A stretch of 64,000 nucleotides of DNA from contig NZ_JAENHP010000024.1 of NCBI RefSeq assembly GCF_016834655.1, positions 62,001 to 126,000 of the forward strand. The letters are read 5' to 3'. This document shows positions 58,186-64,000 of this stretch, piece by piece. Origin of the DNA: Paractinoplanes ovalisporus. Its GTDB lineage: Bacteria > Actinomycetota > Actinomycetes > Mycobacteriales > Micromonosporaceae. The notes below the pieces were generated by a model that saw only the letters and a list, made by a program, of their open reading frames with translations, was not told the DNA's origin and did no database searches. Every line of letters begins with the position of its first letter. Within the stretch, counting starts at the first letter, position 1. The translations under genes were made by a program, and so were the position numbers.

Positions 58186-60165
58186 CTATCGGCCACGTCT
58201 GTGTTGCTGCGGTCTCAACCCGCTCGGGACCGCCGTGGCCTGATCAAAGTTTCCTTCATGATCCCCGGAGGAAACGTGTGACTTCGTCACATCGGCGGGT
58301 TCGGCCAGCCGGTACGTGTCCCGGCCGGCGTTCTTGGCCGCGTAGAGCGCCCGGTCGGCCGCGGCCAGCACCTGGGGTGAATTCTCACCGTGCTCGGGAT
58401 AGACCGCCACCCCGATGGACACGCTGATCGGGATCTGGACGCCGTCGACCGTGACCGGACGGTCGCGCACCGCCGCGCCGAGACGTTCGGCGACGATCGC
58501 TCCGCCGTACCCGTCGGTCTCGGGCAACAGCACCACGAACTCCTCGCCACCCTGGCGGAACGCCACGTCGACCTCACGCAACCCGACCCGGATGCGCCGG
58601 GCGAACTCGCTCAGCACGGCGTCACCGGCGGCATGCCCGTACGTGTCGTTCACCTCTTTGAAGTGGTCGAGGTCGAGCACCAGCACCGCCAGCATGCGCC
58701 CGAAACGACTCGCCCGCTCCACCTCCCGGCGCAGCGATTCCCGCAGGTAACGGTAGTTCCACAGCCCGGTCAGGGGGTCGGTCAGCGACAGCCGCTGGGC
58801 CTCCTCGTGCATCCGCACGTTGTGCACCGCCACCCCCGCCTGCCCCGCGAACGTACGCAGGGTGTGCAGATCGGCGTCGTCGAACGCGTCCCCGCCGACC
58901 CGGTCATAGAGCGCCAGCACTCCCAGCGTCTCGGGGAACGCCGGCGGCTCACCCGGCTCCTCGGCGACGGCCGGGGCGCAGATCGGCACGGCGACGTACG
59001 TGAGACACGGCGGCTCGGCCGAGGCCGGCGAACCCTGCCCGCGGCGCGGCTCCCCGGTCGCGGCCACCGAGCCCAGCACCCCCTCGCCCACCGGCAGCCG
59101 CTTCTTCTCGAGGTCGGTGTCGGGCACGTCCCAGTCGCCGGAGAGCCCGACCCCGCAGCGCGGCACCAGCTGGCCGGCGTCCGGGTCGATCAGCAGCACG
59201 AGGCCCGCCCGGGCGCCGGTGGCGGCCAGCGCCGTCCGCAGGATGACCTGCAGGATCCGGTGCAGGTCGTGGGTGCTCGACAGGGTCTCGCCGAGGATCG
59301 CCAGGTGACCGCGCAGCTGGTCGCGGCTCGCGGTCAGCGCCTGCACATAGGCCTGGAGTTCGCGGGTCATCCGGTTGAAGGACGACGCGAGCAGGCCCAG
59401 CTCGTCCGGGCGCAGGATCGGCACGCGGGTGTCCAGGGCGCCGTCCGCGACCCGGTCGGCGGCCCAGGCCAGGTCGCCCAGCGGGCGCGTGGTCGAGTAG
59501 GCCAGCCAGCGCGCCACCAGCACCGCGGCCAGGGCGGCGGCGAGCACCACGGCCGGGAGAACGGCGTACAGCAGGGTGGGCCGGCTCGGTGGCACGGTCA
59601 GCGTCAGGCTCAGGGGCTGGCCCGGTTCGGCCGGCAGCAGGCGGCTCTCCCCCGGCGGGTCGTCCTTCTCGGTGACGGTCACGTCGGTGCCGCTGGCGGC
59701 GGTCAGACGGGCGAGGAAGGCCTGGTCAACGGTCTGGGCGGCGGTGATCAGCTCGTCGCCGGCGACGGCCCGGGCGGCGATCGCCTGAGCTTTCCCGGGC
59801 GTGTCACCCGGACCCGCGCAATCCTGCCAGCCGGTGATCCCGGCCGGGCGGGGCGCCGCGATCTTGGCCGGCGTCTCTCCTCCGCTGATCTTGATGTCGG
59901 TGGCCAGGCCGCGCGTGATCAGCTGGCCCGCCACCGCGGATCGGTCATTCGGGGAGACCACCGCCACCGCGTCCGCCGCTGCCTGGAGCTGCCGGCAGGC
60001 CGCCGCCATTCCCGTACGCACCGTGGCCGCCGCATGGTCGAGCCGCTCGGCGGTCCGGTCCCGGCTCACGGTGGCGACAGTGATGGCGACAAAGATGGAC
60101 CCGAGCAGGACCGGACCGAGCACGACCACCAGAAAGGCGGTGGTGAGCCGGCCACGTAGCGTCAC
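58186..60165 (-). CDS. Diguanylate cyclase with extracellular sensor, HAMP and GAF
   Basis: 659-aa membrane sensor. Helix 1 (about 8-32) and helix 2 (about 200-222) flank an extracellular domain; then a HAMP segment (ARWLAYSTTRPLGDLAWAAD), a GAF domain (about 300-450), and a GGDEF domain. The active site is GGEEF at 539-543, and the inhibitory RxxD (530-533, REVD) sits five residues before it, so the enzyme should be active and product-inhibited. GTG 60165 follows GGAGG by 5 nt. It lies between galU and the cyclo-ligase gene, breaking the usual synteny. Confidence 0.92.
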   Translation of the reverse strand: MTLRGRLTTAFLVVVLGPVLLGSIFVAITVATVSRDRTAERLDHAAATVRTGMAAACRQLQAAADAVAVVSPNDRSAVAGQLITRGLATDIKISGGETPAKIAAPRPAGITGWQDCAGPGDTPGKAQAIAARAVAGDELITAAQTVDQAFLARLTAASGTDVTVTEKDDPPGESRLLPAEPGQPLSLTLTVPPSRPTLLYAVLPAVVLAAALAAVLVARWLAYSTTRPLGDLAWAADRVADGALDTRVPILRPDELGLLASSFNRMTRELQAYVQALTASRDQLRGHLAILGETLSSTHDLHRILQVILRTALAATGARAGLVLLIDPDAGQLVPRCGVGLSGDWDVPDTDLEKKRLPVGEGVLGSVAATGEPRRGQGSPASAEPPCLTYVAVPICAPAVAEEPGEPPAFPETLGVLALYDRVGGDAFDDADLHTLRTFAGQAGVAVHNVRMHEEAQRLSLTDPLTGLWNYRYLRESLRREVERASRFGRMLAVLVLDLDHFKEVNDTYGHAAGDAVLSEFARRIRVGLREVDVAFRQGGEEFVVLLPETDGYGGAIVAERLGAAVRDRPVTVDGVQIPISVSIGVAVYPEHGENSPQVLAAADRALYAAKNAGRDTYRLAEPADVTKSHVSSGDHEGNFDQATAVPSGLRPQQHRRGR

Positions 60166-60246
60166 GCATCCTCCCGGGACTGGCCCTCTTTGGAGCGATG
60201 CTGACATAGTGTGCACCGTTTGCCGCTTTTCAAAAGGGGGTGTTGC

Positions 60247-60876
60247 ATGTCCGATTTAACCCGTGATGCGGAACGATCTCGAGCCGACAAGATCGCACTC
60301 CGCGATCGCCTCCTCACGGCACGTCGCGCCCTGACACCCTCCGCGCTCGCTTCAGCCGCCGCCGCCATCCAAGATCAAACCCTTTCCCTCGTACGCCGTG
60401 AGCAGCCCACCTCGGTCGCCGCGTACGTGCCGATGGGCCGCGAACCCGGCGGGCCCGAGCTGGTGGTGTCGCTTTCCGCCCATACCCGGGTGCTGTTGCC
60501 CGTCCTCCTTCCGGACAACGACCTCGACTGGGCTGCGTATCCCGGCACCACCTCTTTCGGGGATGCCAATCCCCTGGCCGCGGGCCGGCGGGGCCTCCTG
60601 GAACCGGCCGGCCCCCGCCTCGGCGTCGGGGCTGTCGCCCAAGTCGGCCTGGTCTTCGTGCCCGCGCTGGCGGTCGACCGTTCCGGCATGCGGATGGGCC
60701 GCGGCGGCGGTTCCTACGACCGCGCCCTGTCCCGCCTGCCCTCTCTCGGGAGCCCGCTGGTGGTGGCGTTGTTGCACGAGGGTGAGCTGGTCGACTACAT
60801 CCCCGCCGAGCCGCACGACCGCCCGGTAGACGCCGCGATCACCCCTGGTGGAGGCCTGACCGTTTTCGGCAATTGA
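60247..60876 (+). CDS. 5-formyltetrahydrofolate cyclo-ligase
   Basis: 209-aa enzyme converting 5-formyl-THF to methenyl-THF with ATP. The family signature GMRMGRGGGSYDRAL is present, with an N-terminal KIALRDRLLTARRAL that starts the fold. ATG 60247 has AGGGGG about 7 nt upstream. It heads the unit that includes the serine-rich zinc-ribbon gene 122 bp downstream, as in mycobacteria (Rv0992c-Rv0991c). Confidence 0.93.
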   Translation: MSDLTRDAERSRADKIALRDRLLTARRALTPSALASAAAAIQDQTLSLVRREQPTSVAAYVPMGREPGGPELVVSLSAHTRVLLPVLLPDNDLDWAAYPGTTSFGDANPLAAGRRGLLEPAGPRLGVGAVAQVGLVFVPALAVDRSGMRMGRGGGSYDRALSRLPSLGSPLVVALLHEGELVDYIPAEPHDRPVDAAITPGGGLTVFGN

Positions 60877-60947
60877 CGGCTCCGCCGGCTTCGACGGCCG
60901 CTCAGCCATCGGGCCGAGTGGACGAAATGACCTCCGATGGCGCAACA

Positions 60948-60974
60948 TTGGCACTCGGAGTTGGCGAGTGCCAG
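60948..60974 (+). promoter_or_regulatory. CIRCE-type HrcA operator
   Basis: TTGGCACTC, nine bases, GAGTGCCAG: both 9-bp arms and the 9-bp spacer follow the CIRCE consensus TTAGCACTC-N9-GAGTGCTAA with a substitution in each arm. It lies 24 bp before the GTG of the zinc-ribbon gene, the right place for HrcA heat-shock repression. Confidence 0.85.
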
Positions 60975-60998
60975 CAGCCGACCAGATCCGGAGGAGCC

Positions 60999-61385
60999 GT
61001 GCCTACCTACCAGTACGCCTGCACCGAGTGCGGACACCAGCTCGAGGCCGTGCAGTCGTTCTCCGACCCGGCTTTGACCGAGTGCCCGAACTGCCAGGGC
61101 AAGCTCCGCAAGGTCTTCAACTCGGTCGGCATCGTCTTCAAGGGCTCCGGCTTCTATCGGAACGACTCCCGCTCGGGCAACGTGAGCGCCGAGAAGTCCG
61201 GCAGCGCCGAGTCCACGAAGAAGACCGAGACGACCTCATCGTCCACGAAGAGCGACAGTTCCTCTTCGTCGTCGACGCCCTCTTCCACGACGTCGTCATC
61301 CTCTTCTTCGTCGTCATCCTCTTCTTCGTCGTCGTCCTCGTCGTCGTCTTCTTCGTCCAGCTCGAAGACGCCCGCAGCTTCCTGA
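60999..61385 (+). CDS. ruc: FmdB-type zinc ribbon with poly-Ser tail (Ruc-like)
   Basis: About 128 aa. The N-terminal FmdB zinc ribbon reads VPTYQYACTECGHQLEAVQS with Cys8/Cys11 and Cys29/Cys32 (CPNC). After a short link (IVFKGSGFYRNDSRSG) there is a tail of roughly 45 residues, nearly all serine, ending KTPAAS. GTG 60999 follows GGAGGAG. Mycobacterium tuberculosis Rv0991c (Ruc), a serine-rich, HrcA-controlled redox-regulated chaperone, has the same fold, the same neighbours (cyclo-ligase, galU, moeA1, rimJ) and the same control; I infer this is its counterpart. Confidence 0.85.
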   Translation: MPTYQYACTECGHQLEAVQSFSDPALTECPNCQGKLRKVFNSVGIVFKGSGFYRNDSRSGNVSAEKSGSAESTKKTETTSSSTKSDSSSSSSTPSSTTSSSSSSSSSSSSSSSSSSSSSSSSKTPAAS

Positions 61386-61398
61386 CCCGACATTCCTC

Positions 61399-61430
61399 AC
61401 CGCGCCGGCCCAGCTGGGACCCGGCGCGGT
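61399..61430 (+). terminator. Terminator after the Ruc-like gene
   Basis: ACCGCGCCGG pairs with CCGGCGCGGT over 10 bp, with a further CCCAG/CTGGG pairing in the loop, followed by TTTG. It lies 14 bp after the stop. Confidence 0.85.
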
Positions 61431-61618
61431 TTGTCGTACCCGCCCCCTGCTCGTCGGCCGCAGCACGGTTTTGTCGTGCCGGCCGCCGGAGGTACTTCTC
61501 CATCGTCGGCCTGAGCGCGTATGCCTGCGGTCGGCTGTCTCGGGTCGTAGCGCTTTCTCGCCTGGTCGTCCCACTCGCCGACCTGGCACCTCCCTGACCG
61601 CTGGTTCTGCCCCACCCA

Positions 61619-61725
61619 AGATCAGCCTGGATCAGCCCAAGACCAGCTGACCAGCTCAAGATCAGCCCGATTCAGCTCAAGATCAGCCTGGTTCAGCTCA
61701 AGATCAGCCTGGTTCAGCTCAAGGA
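61619..61725. repeat. 21-bp tandem repeat TTCAGCTCAAGATCAGCCTGG
   Basis: Two identical 21-bp units (61671-61691 and 61692-61712), one diverged unit before (from 61650) and a truncated one after, with older degraded copies back to about 61619. Non-coding. Confidence 0.85.
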
Positions 61726-61790
61726 CCCTCCACCAAGACCCCCCGCCCGAGGGGATTTAAACCCTACGCGGCTCGCAGAGATCGTTTTAG

Positions 61791-61816
61791 TTATCCACAA
61801 TTCCGCGTTGTCCACA
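61791..61816 (+). other. Two DnaA-box-like sites
   Basis: TTATCCACA (perfect consensus) and TTGTCCACA (the actinobacterial variant) lie 17 bp apart, same strand. Two boxes are too few for an origin; they may titrate DnaA or control the SAF gene downstream. Confidence 0.6.
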
Positions 61817-61906
61817 GGGGCTCGGCGGGCGATCTTCCGCTCGGCCTAACGTTCGCCCCGGCGCCGCAGGACTGCGACGTCAGAGCGAGCGGAAGGGGCA
61901 CGTCTC

Positions 61907-62440
61907 ATGGGCAGATCCGGCTCATCCCGGTTGGGCGCTGCCCTCCCCAAGGCGCAGGGATCACCAGGTCGCGAGAGCGGCAACGGGCGCCTCGATCCTG
62001 TGCGCTGGCGCCGGCCGGCTCCCGGCACGCTGCTACGCCTCGCAGCGGTCGCGATCCTGCTGGGCTTCGCCGTTCTGGCGTTTCGGTCGCCTCCACCCGC
62101 ATGTGAACCGCCGACCTACACGGTGCCGGCGCGCTCCCCGTCGGCGTCCGCGCCGGCCGAGCCGCAGACGGTTCCGTCCGGCAGCGTCGGAGTTCCGGTG
62201 CGGCTGGCCGACCCGGCGACCCTCGCGCTGGTCGAGGCCGGCAACCGGATCGACCTGCTACGCCTCGACGAGTCGGACGGCAGCACCACGCCGGTGGCCG
62301 AGTCGGCCCTGGTCCTCCAGGTCACCGGCTCCGACGACCCCACCACGGGCGGCCTGCTGCTGGCCCTGGCCCCCGACGAAGCCGAACGAGCCGTAGCGGG
62401 CCCGGGCCAGAGCTTCGCCGTCCTCATCCGCCCCGACTGA
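61907..62440 (+). CDS. SAF/CpaB-like membrane-anchored protein
   Basis: 177-aa protein: a polar head, one helix (LLRLAAVAILLGFAVLAFRS, about 43-63), then a SAF/RcpC-CpaB-like domain (SVGVPVRLADPATLALVEAG, NRIDLLRLDE, GQSFAVLIRP). Such domains occur in Flp pilus assembly proteins and antifreeze-like enzymes. No pilus genes are adjacent, so the role is open. The ATG follows GGAAGGGG. Confidence 0.7.
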   Translation: MGRSGSSRLGAALPKAQGSPGRESGNGRLDPVRWRRPAPGTLLRLAAVAILLGFAVLAFRSPPPACEPPTYTVPARSPSASAPAEPQTVPSGSVGVPVRLADPATLALVEAGNRIDLLRLDESDGSTTPVAESALVLQVTGSDDPTTGGLLLALAPDEAERAVAGPGQSFAVLIRPD

Positions 62441-62538
62441 CGGCGCCGGGCCCGACCGCCCAACGTCCAGGGCCGTCGCCGCAGTCTCAGCCCACAGCCC
62501 TACGCAGGTGCGAGTGTGGCCCGGCTCGATGCCGGCGG

Positions 62539-62715
62539 TCACCAGTGCGGCGGGCGGTCCTCGAGGAGTCGCTCGTCGTTGTCGTAGGAGCGTTCACCCC
62601 AGCCGCGCTCGGTGTCGTCCCGGGTCTGGTCGGGGAGGACGGCCGCCTCTTCCGAGTCGAAATCGACCTCACGCTCGGCGTCGTTGTCGCGGTCGGGTTC
62701 ATCCAGGATGTCCAC
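62539..62715 (-). CDS. Conserved small acidic actinobacterial protein
   Basis: 58-aa acidic protein (VDILDEPDRDNDAEREVDFD) ending DDTERGWGERS and then DERLLEDRPPHW. The WGE...DERLLxDRPPHW ending recurs in small proteins of many actinomycetes, which supports a real gene; function unknown. GTG 62715 lies 7 nt after TACCCT (62728-62723), so the mRNA is leaderless; longer versions of the frame are less natural. It diverges from the 62780 gene. Confidence 0.75.
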   Translation of the reverse strand: MDILDEPDRDNDAEREVDFDSEEAAVLPDQTRDDTERGWGERSYDNDERLLEDRPPHW

Positions 62716-62779
62716 GCCTACGAGGGTAGGCCCGCGCCGCTGCGGAAGTCTTCCCCCTTCGGCTGTACCGTCGGTGAAC

Positions 62780-63106
62780 GTGAGTTCCCCCACGGGCGTC
62801 CCGGACGACGCGTACTGGCAGCGACCAGATCCCGACTCCGCGCCGCCCCCAGCGAAGCCGGAGGCACCCACCCCGAAGCCTGGCCCCGACTACCAGGGGC
62901 CGCCGCGCACCGCCCGGCCGTCGCCGAACTGGCGTCCGCCGACGATCGCGCACCCGCCGCCGCCCCGCAGCATGCCGCCGCAGGACATGGACGCGCTGGA
63001 CGACGCCGAGGGCTCGGCTCGCACGGTCACGTACGGCGTGGGCCTGGTCGCCGGCGCCATCGCCCTGATCCTGCTGTGCCTGCTCTGCGCCCGAGTGATC
63101 TTCTGA
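62780..63106 (+). CDS. Single-pass membrane protein with Pro-rich cytoplasmic part
   Basis: 108-aa protein: a Pro-rich hydrophilic part (PDDAYWQRPDPDSAPPPAKP, PPPPRSMPPQDMDALDDAEG) and one C-terminal helix (VTYGVGLVAGAIALILLCLL) ending CARVIF. GTG 62780 lies 8 nt after TACCGT (62766-62771), giving a leaderless start; GTG 62774 is two codons upstream. It diverges from the conserved 58-aa gene. Confidence 0.7.
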   Translation: MSSPTGVPDDAYWQRPDPDSAPPPAKPEAPTPKPGPDYQGPPRTARPSPNWRPPTIAHPPPPRSMPPQDMDALDDAEGSARTVTYGVGLVAGAIALILLCLLCARVIF

Positions 63107-63200
63107 CCCAGCGGGACCCAGCGGGACCCAGCGGGACCCAGCGGGACCCAGCGAGAGCCAGCGGGATCCAGCGGGACCCAGCGACATTCAGCAGGACCCG
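63107..63200. repeat. 10-bp tandem repeat CAGCGGGACC
   Basis: About nine units of CAGCGGGACC or close variants follow the stop at 63106; the first few are identical, later ones diverge. Non-coding, in the 3' region of the membrane protein. The rest of the gap to 63333 has no gene. Confidence 0.9.
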
Positions 63201-63333
63201 GCGGGGCGCAGAGGACCCGACCGCCCAACGGTCGTGGCGCAGTCAACCGGCCGAAGCGACCCACCAGCCCGTAGGGCCATCCGACGCGGGCCGCCCAACC
63301 AGGCGACGAGGCCCATGGTCGCGGGCATGCAAA

Positions 63334-63363
63334 GCCCCGGCACGCCGCGTGACGCGCCGGGGC
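63334..63363 (-). terminator. Terminator of the DUF2231-like gene
   Basis: GCCCCGGC (63334-63341) pairs with GCCGGGGC (63356-63363) around a 14-nt loop, 14 bp beyond the minus-strand stop at 63378. Confidence 0.75.
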
Positions 63364-63377
63364 GTAAGAGGGGCGGA

Positions 63378-63854
63378 CTAGTAGGAGCCCCAAACGGCGG
63401 TCGCACCCGAGTCGCCGGTCTTGTAGACGTAGTAGCCCGAAGCCGCCGCCAGCGCGATCAGCACGACGGCCCCGCCGACCTCGCCGATCAGCGGGAGACG
63501 GGTGCTGCCACGGCGCCAGGTCAGGGCGACCATCACCAGGCTCACGACGCCGAGCGCGAGCGTGAACCAGAAGGTGAGCCCGCCGAAGCCCATGTGGTCG
63601 TCGAGGATCTCCTTACCGGGCCCGCTCATGCCCTGGCCGAGCAGGCGGTCGTAGAGCTTCTCCCCCGAGAGCTTCGCCACAAGCGTGGCCGCGGGCGCGA
63701 CGATCGCGAGCAGCGCGAGAGCCCAACCCATTCTGGGCCGCCAGCGGGGAACCAGCGCATAGACCACTGCCCCGAGCGCGAGCAACGGGACGAAAACGAC
63801 CGCGGCGTGCAGCACGAGCACGTGCACCGGCAGGCCGTTGATCTGGTCGAACAC
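63378..63854 (-). CDS. DUF2231-like four-helix membrane protein
   Basis: 158-aa protein starting MFDQINGLPVHVLVLHAAVV, with four membrane helices and a polar loop (GEKLYDRLLGQGMSGPGKEI). The HVLVLHAAVVFVPLL opening is typical of actinobacterial DUF2231-type membrane proteins, some thought to bind heme; the assignment is from the N-terminal pattern. The stretch from 63855 to 64000 shows its promoter side and no other gene. Confidence 0.75.
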   Translation of the reverse strand: MFDQINGLPVHVLVLHAAVVFVPLLALGAVVYALVPRWRPRMGWALALLAIVAPAATLVAKLSGEKLYDRLLGQGMSGPGKEILDDHMGFGGLTFWFTLALGVVSLVMVALTWRRGSTRLPLIGEVGGAVVLIALAAASGYYVYKTGDSGATAVWGSY

Positions 63855-64000
63855 GACTCCTCCTCATGAACTGGTCGGGCCGCCAGCCTAGAGTTGTCTG
63901 ACGACGCAAGCATCTTCCGTATGCGCGTACGCCGTGGGAAGCCGCCCGGTTCATCCGTAACCCGATCTTGTCGAAGTGACGCGCGTTCAGGCAGCCAAAG

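Larger units (their letters stand above)
61386..61906. other. 521-bp intergenic region with DnaA boxes and a VNTR
   Basis: No gene fits here. Besides the hairpin at 61399-61430 it contains a 21-bp tandem repeat (61619-61725), a small AT-richer patch (ATTTAAAC near 61754) and two DnaA-box sequences, TTATCCACA at 61791-61799 and TTGTCCACA at 61808-61816, in the same orientation. The SAF gene begins at 61907 with GGAAGGGG ahead of it. Confidence 0.7.

Noticed and set aside
61154-61393. Asp/Glu-rich frame opposite the poly-Ser tail
   Set aside because: It is the complement of the serine codons; the zinc ribbon on the plus strand is clearly the gene.
61386-61906. The DnaA-box region as a replication origin
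   Set aside because: Only two boxes, no dnaA, dnaN or rep gene in the window.
63107-63200. Decamer array as CRISPR or a replication iteron
   Set aside because: No spacers, no replication gene nearby, and decay to one side fits slippage.

Overview
The window is high-GC actinobacterial chromosome: G+C-rich third codon positions, many GTG starts, leaderless promoters, no introns. Gene content and order (glmU-prs-rplY-pth, rsmA-ispE-ABC-F, the galU-glp-rimJ-glpR block diverging from a cyclo-ligase and a serine-rich zinc-ribbon gene, protein O-mannosyltransferase beside rsmI) fit a filamentous actinomycete, most likely Micromonosporaceae and possibly Actinoplanes. That placement is inference; there is no rRNA in the window. 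Most of it is core chromosome. No prophage, CRISPR array or intact insertion sequence was found; the only transposon-like feature is a 163-bp non-coding element.

Layout. 1-4.7 kb: the start of a small membrane protein with a tandemly duplicated promoter/start region, a permease lacking its 5' end beside a TetR gene, then YihY-like, 2H-phosphoesterase and trpS genes. 4.8-7.2 kb: galE-galK. 7.2-17.3 kb: an arabinan/arabinoside utilisation operon on the minus strand (GH51 arabinofuranosidase, binding protein, two permeases, two GH43 enzymes). It is controlled by a LacI-type repressor whose gene lies 2 kb away and carries the same CAACGTTG operator. A MITE-like element and a four-PAS protein lie between the repressor and the operon.

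17.4-23.4 kb: a STAS-ATPase fusion, sulfate activation (cysD, cysN, cysQ) and an exopolysaccharide priming transferase. 23.5-28.1 kb: pth, rplY, prs, glmU and tRNA-Gln. 28.2-35.6 kb: small unknown genes, a second TetR, a DUF4383-like pair, ABC-F, ispE, Uma2, rsmA and tatD. 35.7-44.5 kb: unknown genes, a PKD surface protein, metG, a Pro-rich membrane protein, rsmI and protein O-mannosyltransferase.

44.5-53.5 kb is the most accessory-looking part. It has a long AT-richer intergenic region, a two-gene operon resembling the MatAB poly-N-acetylglucosamine system, a sensor kinase that has lost its key residues, and a large cysteine-rich secreted protein made of a duplicated module. 54-64 kb: tRNA-Ala, then the glpR(SepX)-rimJ-glp-galU division/cell-wall block, a diguanylate cyclase, a cyclo-ligase, and a CIRCE-preceded serine-rich zinc-ribbon gene matching the mycobacterial HrcA-controlled chaperone Ruc in context. 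Small membrane proteins and several tandem repeats close the window.
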